Of a stretch of DNA of 26,386 bases, positions 10,217 through 21,820 are shown piece after piece. Source of the DNA: Welwitschia mirabilis (Eukaryota; Gnetophyta; Gnetopsida; Welwitschiales); NCBI GenBank assembly GCA_051453625.1, contig JBOZIK010000001.1, forward strand, positions 237,875,552 through 237,901,937, read 5' to 3'. The stretch's first letter is position 1; each line of letters opens with the position of its first letter. The position numbers were made by a program, and so were the translations under genes. The notes beneath the pieces are model-generated. The model ran no database searches. It was not told the origin of the DNA and saw nothing but the letters and a program-made list of their open reading frames with translations.

Positions 10217-10713
10217 TTCTTGATTTCCTTACAACTAGGAATATTTTTCTAATAACTTGTAAATAAGGCAACATTATTTATATAAAATCAATGATCAACA
10301 TTACAAACTTTAATTACAATGATAATTTCAAATGCAAGGTTACAAGGAAAACAAAATAACAATCTTCTAAGAGTTACAACAATTCCCAAGTAACTATTTC
10401 CAAAAATGAGAAAATTTCAGAGTAGACATCAAGCTTAAACTTCTCTGCACTTCATTCCTCGAAGCATGTCCTGTACAATAGACATGTTGTGAGAACTATG
10501 CCTTCACAGTTCTCAGTATGGTCAATGGCAAGGTTTTAGGTAAGGAATTTCCAATGCTCAATAAGGGATTCTCAAGAATATTGAATGACCAAAACCTCAT
10601 ATGAGATACAATAGGCAAAATATAAATATCCAAGTTTTAGTAATCTATGAATGTACAGTGGATAGTATGCCCCGTTAAAAGGGTTTCAAATATTCATTTG
10701 TCTAGAGGATCAT

Positions 10714-10873
10714 TCCTATGGCCAATAGGAATCCTTCAGGTAGATAACCCCTGAAGCCATAAGACATCATGCCATGCACAACTAGACAGGTCACAAACAT
10801 CACCCTTATTACTCTAACAGCTCACTCCTATGGCTAATAGGAGCCCTTTAGGTGGCCCAACCCCTAAAGCTGC
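10714..10873 (-). repeat. Hairpin doublet in the gypsy-type LTR (- strand copy)
   Basis: Two copies, about 112 bp apart, of a pair of inverted repeats. TCCTAT-GGCCA-ATAGGA (10714-10730) is followed by TTCAGG...CCTGAA (10735-10755). Then TCCTAT-GGCTA-ATAGGA (10826-10842) is followed by CTTTAGG...CCTAAAG (10846-10870). On the element's sense strand the order is the CTTCAGG stem and then the TCCTAT stem. The second stem of the second pair has compensated changes (CTTTAGG with CCTAAAG). Confidence 0.6.
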
Positions 10874-11181
10874 ATGATTTGGTTACTTAGTGAAGTTTTA
10901 AGCATAGAATAAAAATCATAGCCAAGATATTNNNNNNNNNNNNNNNNNNNNNNNNNNNNNNNNNNNNNNNNNNGCAAAAATCAATTAGAACATACAAGAA
11001 ATATATGGAAGTACATAAACCATATAAGAAATAATACAAAAGTCAAGAACCATACCAAATTTCTAGATGAAATTTAAGATATTGTAAAGATTACAAGACT
11101 CAAAATCTTTTTCAAGATCTAAGATTCGGTCGTGAAGGATTCTCCAAAAATAAAAATGAGGAAGAAGAAGGAGGAGGGTCC

Positions 11182-11189
11182 TATTTATA
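11182..11189 (-). promoter_or_regulatory. TATA box of the gypsy-type LTR
   Basis: On the minus strand this reads TATAAATA followed by GGACCCTCCTCCT. The same ATAAATA plus GACCCTCCTCCTCC context occurs at 20584, and weaker forms at about 19394 and 23190. The conserved position inside the LTR supports a polymerase II promoter core marking the U3/R border. Confidence 0.55.
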
Positions 11190-11571
11190 ATTGAGATTTG
11201 GTAAAATGTGAAGGGTCACAAGAATATAAAGATAAAACATCATAAAGGNNNNNNNNNNTTACCATAATTAAATAATGAGACATTATTAGCAATAAAAATA
11301 TTTCATTAAAGATGATAGCAATTTTCTTTAACATTTAAAATAATAACTAACATCTTTATTTCAAATAATTTTAATTTCAAATCCATAATTCATTGGCATT
11401 TGATATAATGAGTAATTAAATGAATAAAGGTAAGGCATAAAATAGTAATTATGGAACTATTAGCTATTAACATAAAATTTTTTCCTTATAAAATTTCACA
11501 TTCTCTTTTAACTTATTTATCAAAAATATTTTAAACTTAAATATTAATTATTAAAAATTTGAAACGTGACA

Positions 11572-11954
11572 AAATGTTTCTTCAAAATTTATAGCTTTCA
11601 TTTTCATGAATCCTAATNNNNNNNNNNNNNNNNNNNNNNNNNNNNNNNNNNNNNNNNNNNNNNNNNNNNNNNNNNNNNNNNNNNNNNNNNNNNNNNNNNN
11701 NNNNNNNNNNNNNNNNNNNNNNNNNNNACATACTTCATTCATCTTGAATTGATTGAGATTATCTTTCATATCATTCATTTAACATTCATCGCTTTAAATT
11801 ATTGGAAGGTTTAAACTCAAGAGTTAACGTAAAAAACACATTAGAATATGCTAAAATTTGTGTTTTTACTTCATTAAAAACATATCTAATAATTAAATCA
11901 ATGGATAAATCTTTTAGAATTGATATGTCTTTTCACTCATGTTAAGGGTTTCAG
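11572..11954. other. Junction between the gypsy-type LTR and the - strand copia element
   Basis: It contains a 110-N gap (11618-11727) whose flanks do not overlap. The rest is AT-rich without a readable frame. The sequence next to the LTR start is AAATG (11572-11576). Confidence 0.4.
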
Positions 11955-12060
11955 ATAGTTGATTTCTTAGGTAAAGGTGGAGGCCTACAGGGTGTTGAAG
12001 TTGAAGCTTGAGTGTTTAACCTATTAAAAATCATTTCCACTCCTTCATCCTTTTCTTCAT
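11955..12060 (-). pseudogene. Copia linker between integrase and reverse transcriptase (remnant)
   Basis: A short open stretch on the minus strand reads LNTQASTSTPCRPPPLPKKS. This composition, rich in Ser, Thr and Pro, is typical of the low-complexity linker that precedes the reverse transcriptase in copia polyproteins. It lies in the expected order after the integrase. Assignment rests on composition and position only. Confidence 0.45.
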
Positions 12061-12960
12061 TATAGCTTTCCTATTTTTCATCAATTTATTTTTCATTAAT
12101 CTATGCATGGACGCATTTCTTTACTTTATTATATTAGAGTTGTATACACAATGATATTTTCTTATTTTTGATTATTCAATGAAAGTACCTTATATAGCCT
12201 TATATTTAACTTTTTAAGATATACTAGTGAGTGGTGATAAATTCAACTTAAACATCAAATATGTAACTAAGTTGGCCTAGATATCCTAGGAGTCATTCAA
12301 ATTATGGCACATAAGGTCTCAACTTTTTTGTAATTATCCTCTCTTTACTAATGAGTATTAAGGGTCTTGCTTCACTATTAAACCTTTAGATGCCTCAATT
12401 GCACATTCACAAGTAGGCATAACACTTATCTTTATCATTATGTATGGGTGATGAGCTAGGTTTTTATCACCTAATAGTTATGAATAAATTCATTTTATAG
12501 ACATGTATAGAATTTATAGCATGAGTTAATGAAATTGAAGTTCTATTAGGATATAGGCATATACATGGTTCTAATAGTAATGTGATCAAATTTTGTGTGG
12601 ACATGCCAAGTTTGGATTAGGAGAACAAGCGATGTAACTATTAGTCAAAAAATAAGGTATGTTTCTAAGGGTAAGACCATGATACATAATAGTATAGTTA
12701 GATAGCTTGCTATAGCTCTTGGTACTTTCCATTTAAAGGTGAGTCAAAGAAGTACCTTTTGTATCCTATATTTTCTATGTATTTAGGACATAAGTCTTTC
12801 TCATAAAGATCTTAAACTAGAAAACATTTAGCCTCTTATGTTTTCATAGCTAATAGGATTTATTTGTCATACTTAGTCTAGGAAAGCATAATTGGAAATG
12901 TAACAAGAAGTATTAAAATATTTTTCTTAAAATCTCTTATCTAGATCTTGTTTTTAATAA
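12061..12960 (-). other. Decayed part of the - strand copia element, domains unreadable
   Basis: By position this should hold the C-terminal part of the integrase and the region after it. No block could be aligned with confidence; stops are frequent in all frames. Confidence 0.4.
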
Positions 12961-13400
12961 CATGTTCCTAGTCATTTCTTATGTAACTCTAGTTTTACTT
13001 TCCACAACCCTAATTGTTTGAGAAATTCTAAGGCCTAAACATGCATACACATATTTTTTTTGTTAACATAATAATTTAAATTTTTCATTTTCAAACTTAT
13101 TAGTATAGTCACATCTAAATTTCTTTATGTTATAACTATCTCTTACAAATAATTTCAAATTTATCAAGAGATTCACTCTTATACCTAAGTAATAACATCT
13201 AAAAAAATCTAGAGTAGTTATCAAAAACCACTAAAACATATATTCCTCTACTACAACTTATAATAGAAATAGGGCCAAGTAGATCAAAGTGGAGAAAATC
13301 TATAAGCCTTTTATAATTTACTTGATTAGTATTACTGAAACATTTCTTGATTTATTTACCTAATAAATAGGATTAACAAACATATCCTTCTAATATATAA
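12961..13400 (-). pseudogene. Ty1/copia integrase (- strand, decayed)
   Basis: On the minus strand, LIDFLHFDLLGPIS (about 13300-13260) holds the first catalytic Asp, and LVVFDNYSRFF matches the VDDFSRF block. Further on, VVESKTRV*EM-like sequence at 13020-12961 matches the consensus block VVERKNRTLQEM and keeps the catalytic Glu. The second Asp block between them could not be read. Several stops and frameshifts make it non-functional. The GAG-pre-integrase part lies just upstream. Confidence 0.75.
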
Positions 13401-13900
13401 AGTTTAGATAGATCTTTAATTAGACCATATTTGGCTATGTTATCTAAATTTTTATTGTCAATGTATTATATTCTTTTGTATGATAGTTTAGTTTCATTTG
13501 TGTTAACAAAATAAAGTCATTTGCTTTCTAATGATTATTTAAGAGAGTACATATTTTTATCTTTATTACCTAAAATCATTATTGTACCATTTTTATCTAA
13601 AATATGGTATTTAAAGGAACTAAATAAACATACATACCTCTATCATAGATCTGGCTAAAGTCAATAAGACTATTCTTTAATCCCTCTAAATAAAGAACAT
13701 TATGAATGAAAGGAAAATATTTATCTTTAATAGTTCCTATTCCTTCAACTTATTCTTTATCATTATTTTCACATGTAATATCTCCTCCAACACATTTCTT
13801 CATCTTCATAAATCTAGTTGTATCTTCTATCATATGTTTTTAACAACCACTTTCAAGCTATAAGTGAATAACATTAATGGTATATAAAGTATGATGAATT
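13401..13900 (-). pseudogene. Ty1/copia protease and GAG-pre-integrase (- strand, decayed)
   Basis: On the minus strand ESGC*KHMIEDTTRFMKM stands where copia proteases have DSGCSRHMTGD. The catalytic Asp of the DSG triad is Glu (codons at 13843-13854), and a stop replaces the residue after Cys. A conserved Gly-rich stretch follows (EGIGTIKD). HNVLYLEGLKNSLIDFSQIY (about 13711-13650) is the GAG-pre-integrase signature, normally NVLLVDGLKHNLLSISQL. The aspartic protease cuts the Gag-Pol polyprotein; this one is dead. Confidence 0.78.
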
Positions 13901-14900
13901 AACAAATATTATAATTTTTACCATTACTTCATCTTGGATTAAAATAAAGTTTTCTTTTCAATTAATTAAAGACTTCATGTATGACTAAATATTTATAATG
14001 AATTAGTATAATAACAAGTAAACTTGATATGATTAAATCTATTTCAAAAATGAAAAATAACATACCTTATATTTATTTTTTCAAACACAATATTTGAAGA
14101 GTATGATTAGACATCATTTGATTTTAGTATATTAACTAATAATACATTATCATTTGAGAGCAAGAATGACTTGCTAGAAAATGTACTTATAAAACTCAAG
14201 GAGAGAGAAGGCACGGATCCCATGTCACTCTTATTAGTAGATGACCTTTGTTTAATAAGCCTTTTATCTAAGGTATTATTTCTTATAAAAACTTTAGAGT
14301 AATTTTGTGAAGTTTACTAATCTTATTTAACAAACACTTACATTCCTCCTATCATTCTTTGGAAAGCTCTTGAAGATATTGGATATCCTTCTCATAACAT
14401 GAAATTTTTGTGCTACTTCCTTCCTTACATGATCTAGTTGACTTGACATAGAGTTATTTTATTCTTTAGTTTTTTCAACATGCTTTTTGAGAAATACATT
14501 TTATTTTAAGATAATTTTTCTTTATTTGTAGAGTTCATCATAAGCTTGCTTAATAGTATTAAAATATTCATCTTTATCTTCCACTCCCTCATCTTTCTCG
14601 TCCTCTTATTCTCCATTGCAATTTGAAAATTAATCTTTTTATCATCATTACATGAATGATCATCACTTTTTTTATCACCTAAAAGATCTAAGTGGTTTTT
14701 AGCTCATGCTGAAAAAAAGTTGGATATGTCAAAACTATCATCTAATGTTAACAAAAAGGAAGAAATTTTTAGAACTAATGTCATTAAGGATATTCTCTTA
14801 CCATTGTATACTTCTTAATGATATCAATTAGTTTTACTATCTTAGGTAGTAATAATGCACTTATAATTCACTTCTTTTAAAGATTTATTATTCTTATTTA

Positions 14901-15846
14901 GGATTTATTAAAAATGTATCTAAATCATTTACAATCATAGCACTAAACTTCTTTTTCCTTTTAACTTACTTCTGACTTTTGATGATATTCTATCATTTTT
15001 ATTTATTTTTATTTCTCATAAAATCCTTCTTATCTCTTCTCTTCCTACCTATAAGCATTCGCTTGAGTTGTGTAGTAAACAAAACAATTTTTTAATTTGA
15101 ATCTAAGTTAAATTATAATGAAAATAAAGTAGAGATATCATCTCTAGATATAGGAAGTGACATATGATTTATATTTAGTGTTATGCCTTTGCCTTTGTTA
15201 TTTTTATATAGATGACTCAATTTAAAAGTAAAAATGAACCTTGCACATTCCTCCAACTTGATGTTATTAAGGTTTTTATGTCTTCTATTAAAAGAATCTT
15301 TTTTTTATAACTCTTAGTAGAGAGACCTTAGGATATTTTCCTTAATTCAACTAGATGAAAGAGATTTATAAGATTTCCATAAGACATTTATGATGTCCAT
15401 CAATGTGTTATTAAAACTAGTAAAGGTTTGATCATCTTGCATCTAAATTTTATCTAATTGTTTTATCAAAATCTTCTTCCTTAAGATATTGATCTTATTT
15501 GTTTCTTCACATGTCCTATACAAGTAATTCTAAATCTCTTTAATAGTCATAAAATTTCTTTATCTTTTGTAGTCTTCCAAGTTTAATCCCTAATAGATAG
15601 CATTTATAACCTTTTTATTAAGCATGACATTATCATTGTCTCGATTTTTCCATTTGCTTTCCTCTTTAAAAATCATCATTGCAACATCATTAATTGTCTT
15701 AAGATCCTTTAAGGGTTGAAATCCTTCTTTCATAATCATATAATAATTAAGGTGTATTACATTAATAAATACTTTCATTAATAACTTTCAAAACCTATAG
15801 TTATTACCATTGAAGTAAGAGAGTATTTGATAGGTCATGCTTCCAT
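14901..15846 (-). pseudogene. Ty1/copia gag with decayed zinc knuckle (- strand)
   Basis: The chosen ATG at 15846 is followed after a few codons by YFNGNNYRF*K-like sequence, the F-NGxNY-W-K start typical of copia Gag. An open run from 15778 to 15590 carries FQPLKDLKT, then WKNRDNDNVMLNKKVINAIY, matching the conserved WxxxDxxxLxxxxNAI capsid block. TCEETNKI (THEGT-like) follows after frameshifts. At 14942-14901 CYDCK*FRYIFNKS matches a CCHC knuckle (CX2CX4HX4C) with the His changed to Tyr and an internal stop. Gag forms the virus-like particle and binds RNA. The frame has many stops. Confidence 0.75.
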
Positions 15847-15897
15847 CTTTGATTACCTAAAATATATTTAAAAATAAGCATAATTTTCTATGACCTC

Positions 15898-15909
15898 CTT
15901 TTAATACCA
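15898..15909 (-). other. Degenerate primer binding site of the - strand copia element
   Basis: On the minus strand this reads TGGTATTAAAAG, 8 of 12 bases identical to TGGTATCAGAGC, preceded by AACAAT as in many copia LTR ends. Gag begins about 50 bp downstream. The position makes the assignment likely despite the mismatches. Confidence 0.6.
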
Positions 15910-15911
15910 AT

Positions 15912-16400
15912 TGTTAAGAATGACTATCATAGTGCGAAGGTATGAATAAGATATCTAATTAAAATTTGCTTGTTTAAAATAAATTCTATTAAATACAGAA
16001 TTAAATTTAACTAATTATACAAAGTAAATTAAAGAAAAAGTATATAATAATGTTATACCAAAGTAAAAAAGAAAACATGGTAATTAAAATATGCCTATTT
16101 TCTTAATGATAAGTGTAGTAATTACAACACTTCAATGAGACTTTTTGTTAGTTCTTAACCAATTACAATAGTGTTTTATGAAAATATTCAACTTAAAACC
16201 CATCACAATGATGATTTCAAATGTGAAGATGGTGATAAAAAAAAGTACAACACATTATAATAATATAGGTTATGGATATTTATTTATATCTTAAAAATAA
16301 GATGATTAAAGATTAGTCATGATAGGATTTTAAACTGTAAATTTGTATTAGGTTTCTTTTTTAGTAGTTTTATTTTTATTTTATGCATTAGGTACCATTT
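15912..16400 (-). repeat. Probable 5' LTR of the - strand copia element (far edge unknown)
   Basis: The LTR end next to the priming site is TTAACA on the minus strand (TGTTAA on plus at 15912-15917). No second LTR copy is visible in the window to fix the other edge, so the given right limit is a guess. The sequence is AT-rich without a reading frame. Confidence 0.4.
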
Positions 16401-18817
16401 TCGAATTAGGAAAACTAGAAACATTATGCTAATTAACAACATCATGTGCATCTTGCTTCAAGGGTTAGGACTAGATAATAAGAGTTATTTGGATTTTTTT
16501 TCTTTCTTTCTAATAATTTATGTGGATATGAAGGTATTATTAAATTTATAAAAATGAGATCAGAACTTTTAAAACTCTAAAATGTGACTTTTACATTAGG
16601 GTTTATACACTAGAAAAATTAAATTTTCACTAGAGAGCTCATCTTCATGATGTCATAATTTCTTAATTAAGTTCTAGATAACCTAGAGTCATACTAAGCC
16701 ATCTAAAAAAGCTCAACCTTATCAGCCTTTAAATAATCACACTAGTTAATTATTTCATTGTATCATGGTCTATCATTCTTCTAGGATGACATAAAGTTAT
16801 ATAGTATTCCTTTTTTTTCTTTAGTTTTTTAAGGAAATCCCCTACAAAAACTAGTCTACAATCATATCAAAATCAATTAGTTACGGTGGCTATATGTATA
16901 ACCCCTTTTCTAGGTTTCCCATTTTATCATGAATGGAGTTACCTTTTTTTATTTCGATTCTTATAACAAACTCCTACCTTTAAAATTTAGTCCATTGATT
17001 TAATAGAATTCTAATAGAATAGATGGTTTGTATTTATTATAAGGATGAATATAGTATAACTTTCAAGATTCCATTTTTATCTTCATTATCAATTATGTTC
17101 CTCATACCTTGTGTTTTATATTTCTAATGGTAACATAGGGATTATATTTAGTGATAGAGGATTACCCTATAATGAATTTTTGGTTACAAATAGTAATATA
17201 AGTAAGACATAATTAGTATTATTTATATTTATCATTAATTATTTTCAACCTAATAATAATTTCATAAAGATTCATTAAATCTCCATTCATATTTAAGACT
17301 ATTTTTTTATTAAAACTTAGGGCCATATATGTTTCTTTATGATGAATAAGAAGATAGAATTCATATGAAATACCAATACCTTACCCTTGTCCTTTCTTAT
17401 CATGGACATTATCATTATGAATGTAAAGGAAGTAGGTGTATATCCTTTAGCTTATGACCATACCTACATTTGTCAAGTTATAGATAGAAATGTTAAGTAT
17501 ACAAAATCATGAATGAAACTTTACTAGAAGACTAACATTGATCATCTATTACTTCCTTCTTTTAGCAAATCCACTTTCTCTAGGTAATCTATGTAAAACG
17601 CTTTCCCTCATCTCCTTTCTTTTATGCTTACCTTTTTAGAAGTCTTGATATTCTATTTTTCCATTAGAAAATCCATATTTTAAAAATGATATCTTTATAT
17701 AAGATATATCATGATAGCATAAATCATACATGAAGAAGTTATGAAGTGAAATAAAGAGAATAATTAAAGATAAATAAAAAATAGAAGAAAATTTTAGATA
17801 CCTCATGCTTCATATCACTTTTTTATGCTCTTAGATTTATGTTTTAGTATTAAAAATGTAATATTTCCTATTTTAGAAGTCATTATATGATATAATATAT
17901 AACATTCCCTAACTTTATCCTTTTTAACTATTATTTTATGTCATGTTGTCAACTATATCTTATATATCTTGCATGAGGACACTTCTCATATCTAATTTGG
18001 GGTGTCAAATTAGAAAAGTTTTAGTATATCTTTTATTTTTTCATATCTAGTATTCAGTAGTGAAATAATAGAATCTATAGTTTTTAATTGAATAATCCAT
18101 TGAAGGACTATAAGTTCTGAGGAGATATACTTGAATCAAGAACACATTAGATACTAAGTTAATAGTACATGATTTCATATGAAAGTTATTTCATCTACCT
18201 TAATTTTTTTGGATTTTTTAAATAATAAATAATTATCTACAAATATGATTTCGTGGGTTTATTGATAATTCATCTAGTTAATTTGGTTCATCTTTCATAT
18301 TTGATTGATTTTGTAATATGATACATAATATTATAAGCACTTTCATCCCTTTTACTCTTGATTGATATAGCACATTGTCATATTTGTACACAATCATAAT
18401 ATCTTTTGAGATCTTTTTCCCTATTCTTATTAGTATGTATGATCTATATGTCTCATTTTTGCTTGTATTACTAAGGAACTTGCAATAATCTCATAAGAGG
18501 TATAATAAAAAAATATATTTTATATATCTTAACTTCTTATTTATACTTATTTTATCATATTAATATCTGCTATATTTTACCTATGAAATCTTGTTAAGCT
18601 CCTAAATTACTAAAGTATATTTTTATAGTATTTTATAGATTAATTTAAACATGTCAATACATGCTCAAAAGTAGAACCCATTAATCCCATTTAGGACTAC
18701 ATTAGAAAGCTTGAAATTATGTTATAATCAAATACCTTACTACCACTCTAATTCTTTAGGAAAAAAGCTAACTTTTTAAGGAATGTTTCATATTAGCTTA
18801 TAAAAATAAGAAAAATG
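16401..18817. other. AT-rich region without recognisable genes
   Basis: Frequent stops on both strands, no domain or structural RNA recognised. It could hold further ancient transposon remains or the rest of the copia LTR. It ends at a clean LTR start (TGTCAC) at 18818, preceded by AAATG. Confidence 0.5.
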
Positions 18818-19044
18818 TGTCACATCCCCAATTTTTAACAATCAAGATTTAAGTACAACATATTTTGATAAATAAGTTAAAAGAGAATATGAAATTTCAT
18901 GACGCAAATCTTTTATGTTATTAGCTAATAGTCCCATAATTCTTATTTTGTGCTTTGGCTTATTCATTTAATTTCTCATTTTGGAAAATGTCAACGAGTT
19001 ATGGATTTGAATTTGAAATTATTTTGAATAAAGATGCTTAATGT

Positions 19045-19192
19045 GTAGAGTTATTATTTTTAAATATTNNNNNNNNNNNNNNNNNNNNNNNNNNNNNNNN
19101 NNNNNNNNNNNNNNNNNNNNNNNNNNNNNNNNNNNNNNNNNNNNNNNNNNNNNNNNNNNNNNNNNNNNGTAGAGTTATTATTTTTAAATATT
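19045..19192. repeat. Gap-flanking direct repeat (24 bp, exact)
   Basis: 19045-19068 and 19169-19192 are identical and abut the 100-N gap on each side. This looks like an unjoined contig overlap; the real sequence is probably continuous here. Confidence 0.8.
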
Positions 19193-19443
19193 ATCAAAAT
19201 TGCTATCATGTTTATGGAATATTTTTATTGCTACTAATGTCTCATTATTTGTTATTTATGTTAAGCATAATTGTTATTTATTATACCCAGTGGTCTAGCA
19301 AAATAAGGGAAACCCCACCATATAACTACCCCCATTTATGATGTTTTCTATTTATATGCTCGTGACTCTTCACATTCCACCAAACCTTAATTATCAATAG
19401 AAGCTTCCTCCTCCTTTTCCGTCACTTTCGTTTTTGGAGAACC

Positions 19444-19673
19444 CTTTGATATTTAATCTTAGAGCATCGAAAAGTCTTGGAGCTTATAACCTTCACAAGA
19501 TCTTGACTNNNNNNNNNNNNNNNNNNNNNNNNNNNNNNNNNNNNNNNNNNNNNNNNNNNNNNNNNNNNNNNNNNNNNNNNNNNNNNNNNNNNNNNNNNNN
19601 NNNNNNNNCTTTGCTATTGAATCTTAGAGCATCGAAAAGTCTTGGAGCTTATAACCTTCACAAGATCTTGACT
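19444..19673. repeat. Gap-flanking direct repeat (65 bp)
   Basis: 19444-19508 and 19609-19673 differ at only about two bases near their start and abut the gap on each side. Confidence 0.8.
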
Positions 19674-19769
19674 TTTTCTTAAAATTAGTATGGTTGCATG
19701 GTCCTTCTTTCATTCCTTTTTATGGTTATATGGTATTTTCTCTAATCTCTTCTATGATTCATGCACTTT

Positions 19770-20267
19770 ATCTAATTCTTCTATATTCTAAATGATTCTT
19801 GCATCCTTATACATGTCTCAAGTAAATCTTTTTCTTNNNNNNNNNNNNNNNNNNNNNNNNNNNNNNNNNNNNNNNNNNNNNNNNNNNNNNNNNNNNNNNN
19901 NNNNNNNNNNNNNNNNNNNNNNNNNNNNNNNNNNNNNNNNNNNNNNNNNNNNNNNNNNNNNNNNNNNNNNNNNNNNNNNNNNNNNNNNNNNNNNNNNNNN
20001 NNNNNNNNNNNNNNNNNNNNNNNNNNNNNNNNNNNNNNNNNNNNNNNNNNNNNNNNNNNNNNNNNNNNNNNNNNNNNNNNNNNNNNNNNNNNNNNNNNNN
20101 NNNNNNNNNNNNNNNNNNNNNNNNNNNNNNNNNNNNNNNNNNNNNNNNNNNNNNNNNNNNNNNNNNNNNNNNNNNNNNNNNNNNNNNNNNNNNNNNNNNN
20201 ATCTAATTCTTCTATATTCTAAATGATTCTTGCATCCTTATACATGTCTCAAGTAAATCTTTTTCTT
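19770..20267. repeat. Gap-flanking direct repeat (67 bp, exact)
   Basis: 19770-19836 and 20201-20267 are identical and abut the 364-N gap on both sides, so the estimated gap size is doubtful. Confidence 0.8.
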
Positions 20268-20333
20268 ATGCATAAATATCCTAGCTATGATTTTTCTACT
20301 ATATTTAAAGCTTTGTTATGTAATCAAATCATG

Positions 20334-21080
20334 CAGCTTTAGGGGCTGGGCCACCTGAAGGGATCCTATTATCCATAGGAGTGGCTGTCAGTGATCAGGG
20401 TCATTACCCGTCTAGCTATTGCATGACATGATGTCTTATAGCTTCAGGGATTTATCCCACCTAAAGGGTTCCTATTGGCCACANNNNNNNNNNNNNNNNN
20501 NNNNNNNNNNNNNNNNNNNNNNNNNNNNNNNNNNNNNNNNNNNNNNNNNNNNNNNNNNNNNNNNNNNNNNNNNNNNNNNNNNNATAAATAAGACCCTCCT
20601 CCTCCTTTTCCCTCACTTGTATTTTTGGAGAACCTTTATGCTATCGAACCTTAGAGCCTGAAAAAGCCTTGAGTCCTTGTAACCTTCATGAGATCTTGAG
20701 TTCTTCTTAAAAGCAGTATGATTTCATTATCCTTCTTTCATTCCTTTTTATGATTCTATGGTATTTCCTCTAATCTCTTGTATGATTCATGCACTTTATC
20801 TATTTCTTGTATGTTCTAAATGATTCTTGCATCCTTTTACATATCTTAAGTAAATCTTTTTCTTATGCATAAATATCCTAGCTATGATTTCTCTATAGGT
20901 TTAAAGCTTTGTTATGTGACTGAATCATGCGGCTTCAGAGGCTGGCCCACTTGAAGGGCTTCTATTAGTCATAGGAGTGGCTGTCAGTGATTATGGTGAT
21001 TACTTGTCTAGCTGTTACATGACATGATGTCTTGCGGCTTCAGGGGGTTATCCAACTTGAAGGATTCCTATTGGTCATAA
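20334..21080 (+). repeat. Hairpin doublet in the + strand gypsy-type LTR (two contig copies)
   Basis: Within each contig copy of the LTR there are two repeats, about 100 bp apart, of the order CTTCAG...CTGAAG stem and then TCCTAT-loop-ATAGGA stem. The first contig has them at 20334-20380 and 20440-20483, the second cut short by the gap. The second contig has them at 20931-20976 and 21034-21080. Clear examples are TCCTAT-TATCC-ATAGGA at 20364-20380 and CTTCAG...TTGAAG at 20933-20956 (one G-T pair). The same arrangement occurs in the - strand LTR. Confidence 0.6.
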
Positions 21081-21559
21081 GAATGATTCTTTAGATAATG
21101 GGTAATTGATACCCCTCTAATAGGGCATACTATTCATCGAATATTTTTGTGTTTACAGAAACTTGGATATTTGTATCTCGATTATTGTACCTCATTTGTT
21201 GTATTTGATATGAGGTTTTGGTCATTTGATATTCCTGTGGATTCTTTATTGTGCTTAAAAACCCCCTTACCTTAAATCTTGTCATGGACCATATTGGGAA
21301 TTATGGAGGTACAGTTCTCACCCATGCGTGTTGTGCAAGAAATATCTCAAGGGATGAGATGAAGAGGAGTTAATGCTAGATGCTTTCTGTATGTGATCAC
21401 AGTCTGAGAATACTATGTATCATTGAGCCTTACATAGGAGTTAATTCTTGTGATTTTGCACTTAAGAGATGATGTATTTAAGTTTCTATGTGATGTCCTA
21501 TAACTCTTGGGGAATGAATCTTGATCAAGTATAAATAATGTTATCCTTATTTACAAGCT

Positions 21560-21565
21560 AATAAA
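21560..21565 (+). promoter_or_regulatory. Possible polyadenylation signal in the LTR
   Basis: AATAAA in the context CAAGCTAATAAAGA is kept at the equivalent place in unit B (23997-24002). It lies between the hairpin doublet and the LTR end, where an R-region poly(A) signal would be expected. Confidence 0.4.
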
Positions 21566-21820
21566 GATTTTGTTATAGATAGTTATATTTTCATGGAATG
21601 TTCTTATGATAATATTGTTTAATATTGAATAATGTATTTCTCCAATTATAAATTTATTTATATTTCTATTTGAGAACAAAATTACCAAGGGTTTTTAAGA
21701 GGATTATGTATATGAAAACAAAAAGATATAATATTTGTAAACGCACCACTATGAGCGAGATGTTAGATAAAAGAAACATTTTGACAAATAAGCTTCAATC
21801 ATTGGAAAACTATTTTACTG

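Larger units (their letters stand above)
9136..11571 (-). repeat. Gypsy-type LTR on the - strand (interrupted by gaps)
   Basis: On the minus strand the LTR starts TGTCACG at 11571 and ends TTACA at 9136-9140. Its first 300 bp (GATAAATAAGTTAAAAGAGA, TTAGCTAATAGT, GCTATCAT, AATATTTTTATTGCTA) match 18850-19240 on the + strand. It carries a TATA box (11182-11189) and a doublet of hairpins (10714-10873), all shared with the + strand LTRs. The TGTCAC start and the TTACA end next to a TGGTATCAGAGC site fit plant Ty3/gypsy elements of the Del/Tekay style, but without pol the class is inferred. Gaps lie at 9657-9756, 10932-10973 and 11249-11258, and 9195-9656 is repeated as 9757-10216. Confidence 0.75.
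11955..15911 (-). mobile_element. Second Ty1/copia element on the - strand, strongly decayed
   Basis: On the minus strand the order is priming site (15898-15909), gag start (15846), zinc knuckle (14901-14942), protease (about 13850), GAG-pre-integrase (about 13700), integrase (about 13400-12961) and a Ser/Thr/Pro-rich linker (about 12045-11955). That order is the standard copia gag-pol layout up to the linker. Reverse transcriptase was not found; the element seems cut off before it, near the gap and the gypsy-type LTR at 11571. Stops and frameshifts occur in every domain. It is a different element from the one at 1-7252: its integrase keeps the catalytic Glu that the other has lost. Confidence 0.8.

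Noticed and set aside
11572-18817. AAATG directly next to both inward-facing gypsy-type LTR starts, like a target-site duplication
   Set aside because: The two LTR starts are inverted relative to each other, so they cannot be the two ends of one normal insertion. A shared AT-rich 5-mer is likely enough by chance.
979-20661. Open frames made largely of X residues over the N runs
   Set aside because: They exist only because N was read as open; there is no sequence evidence for them.
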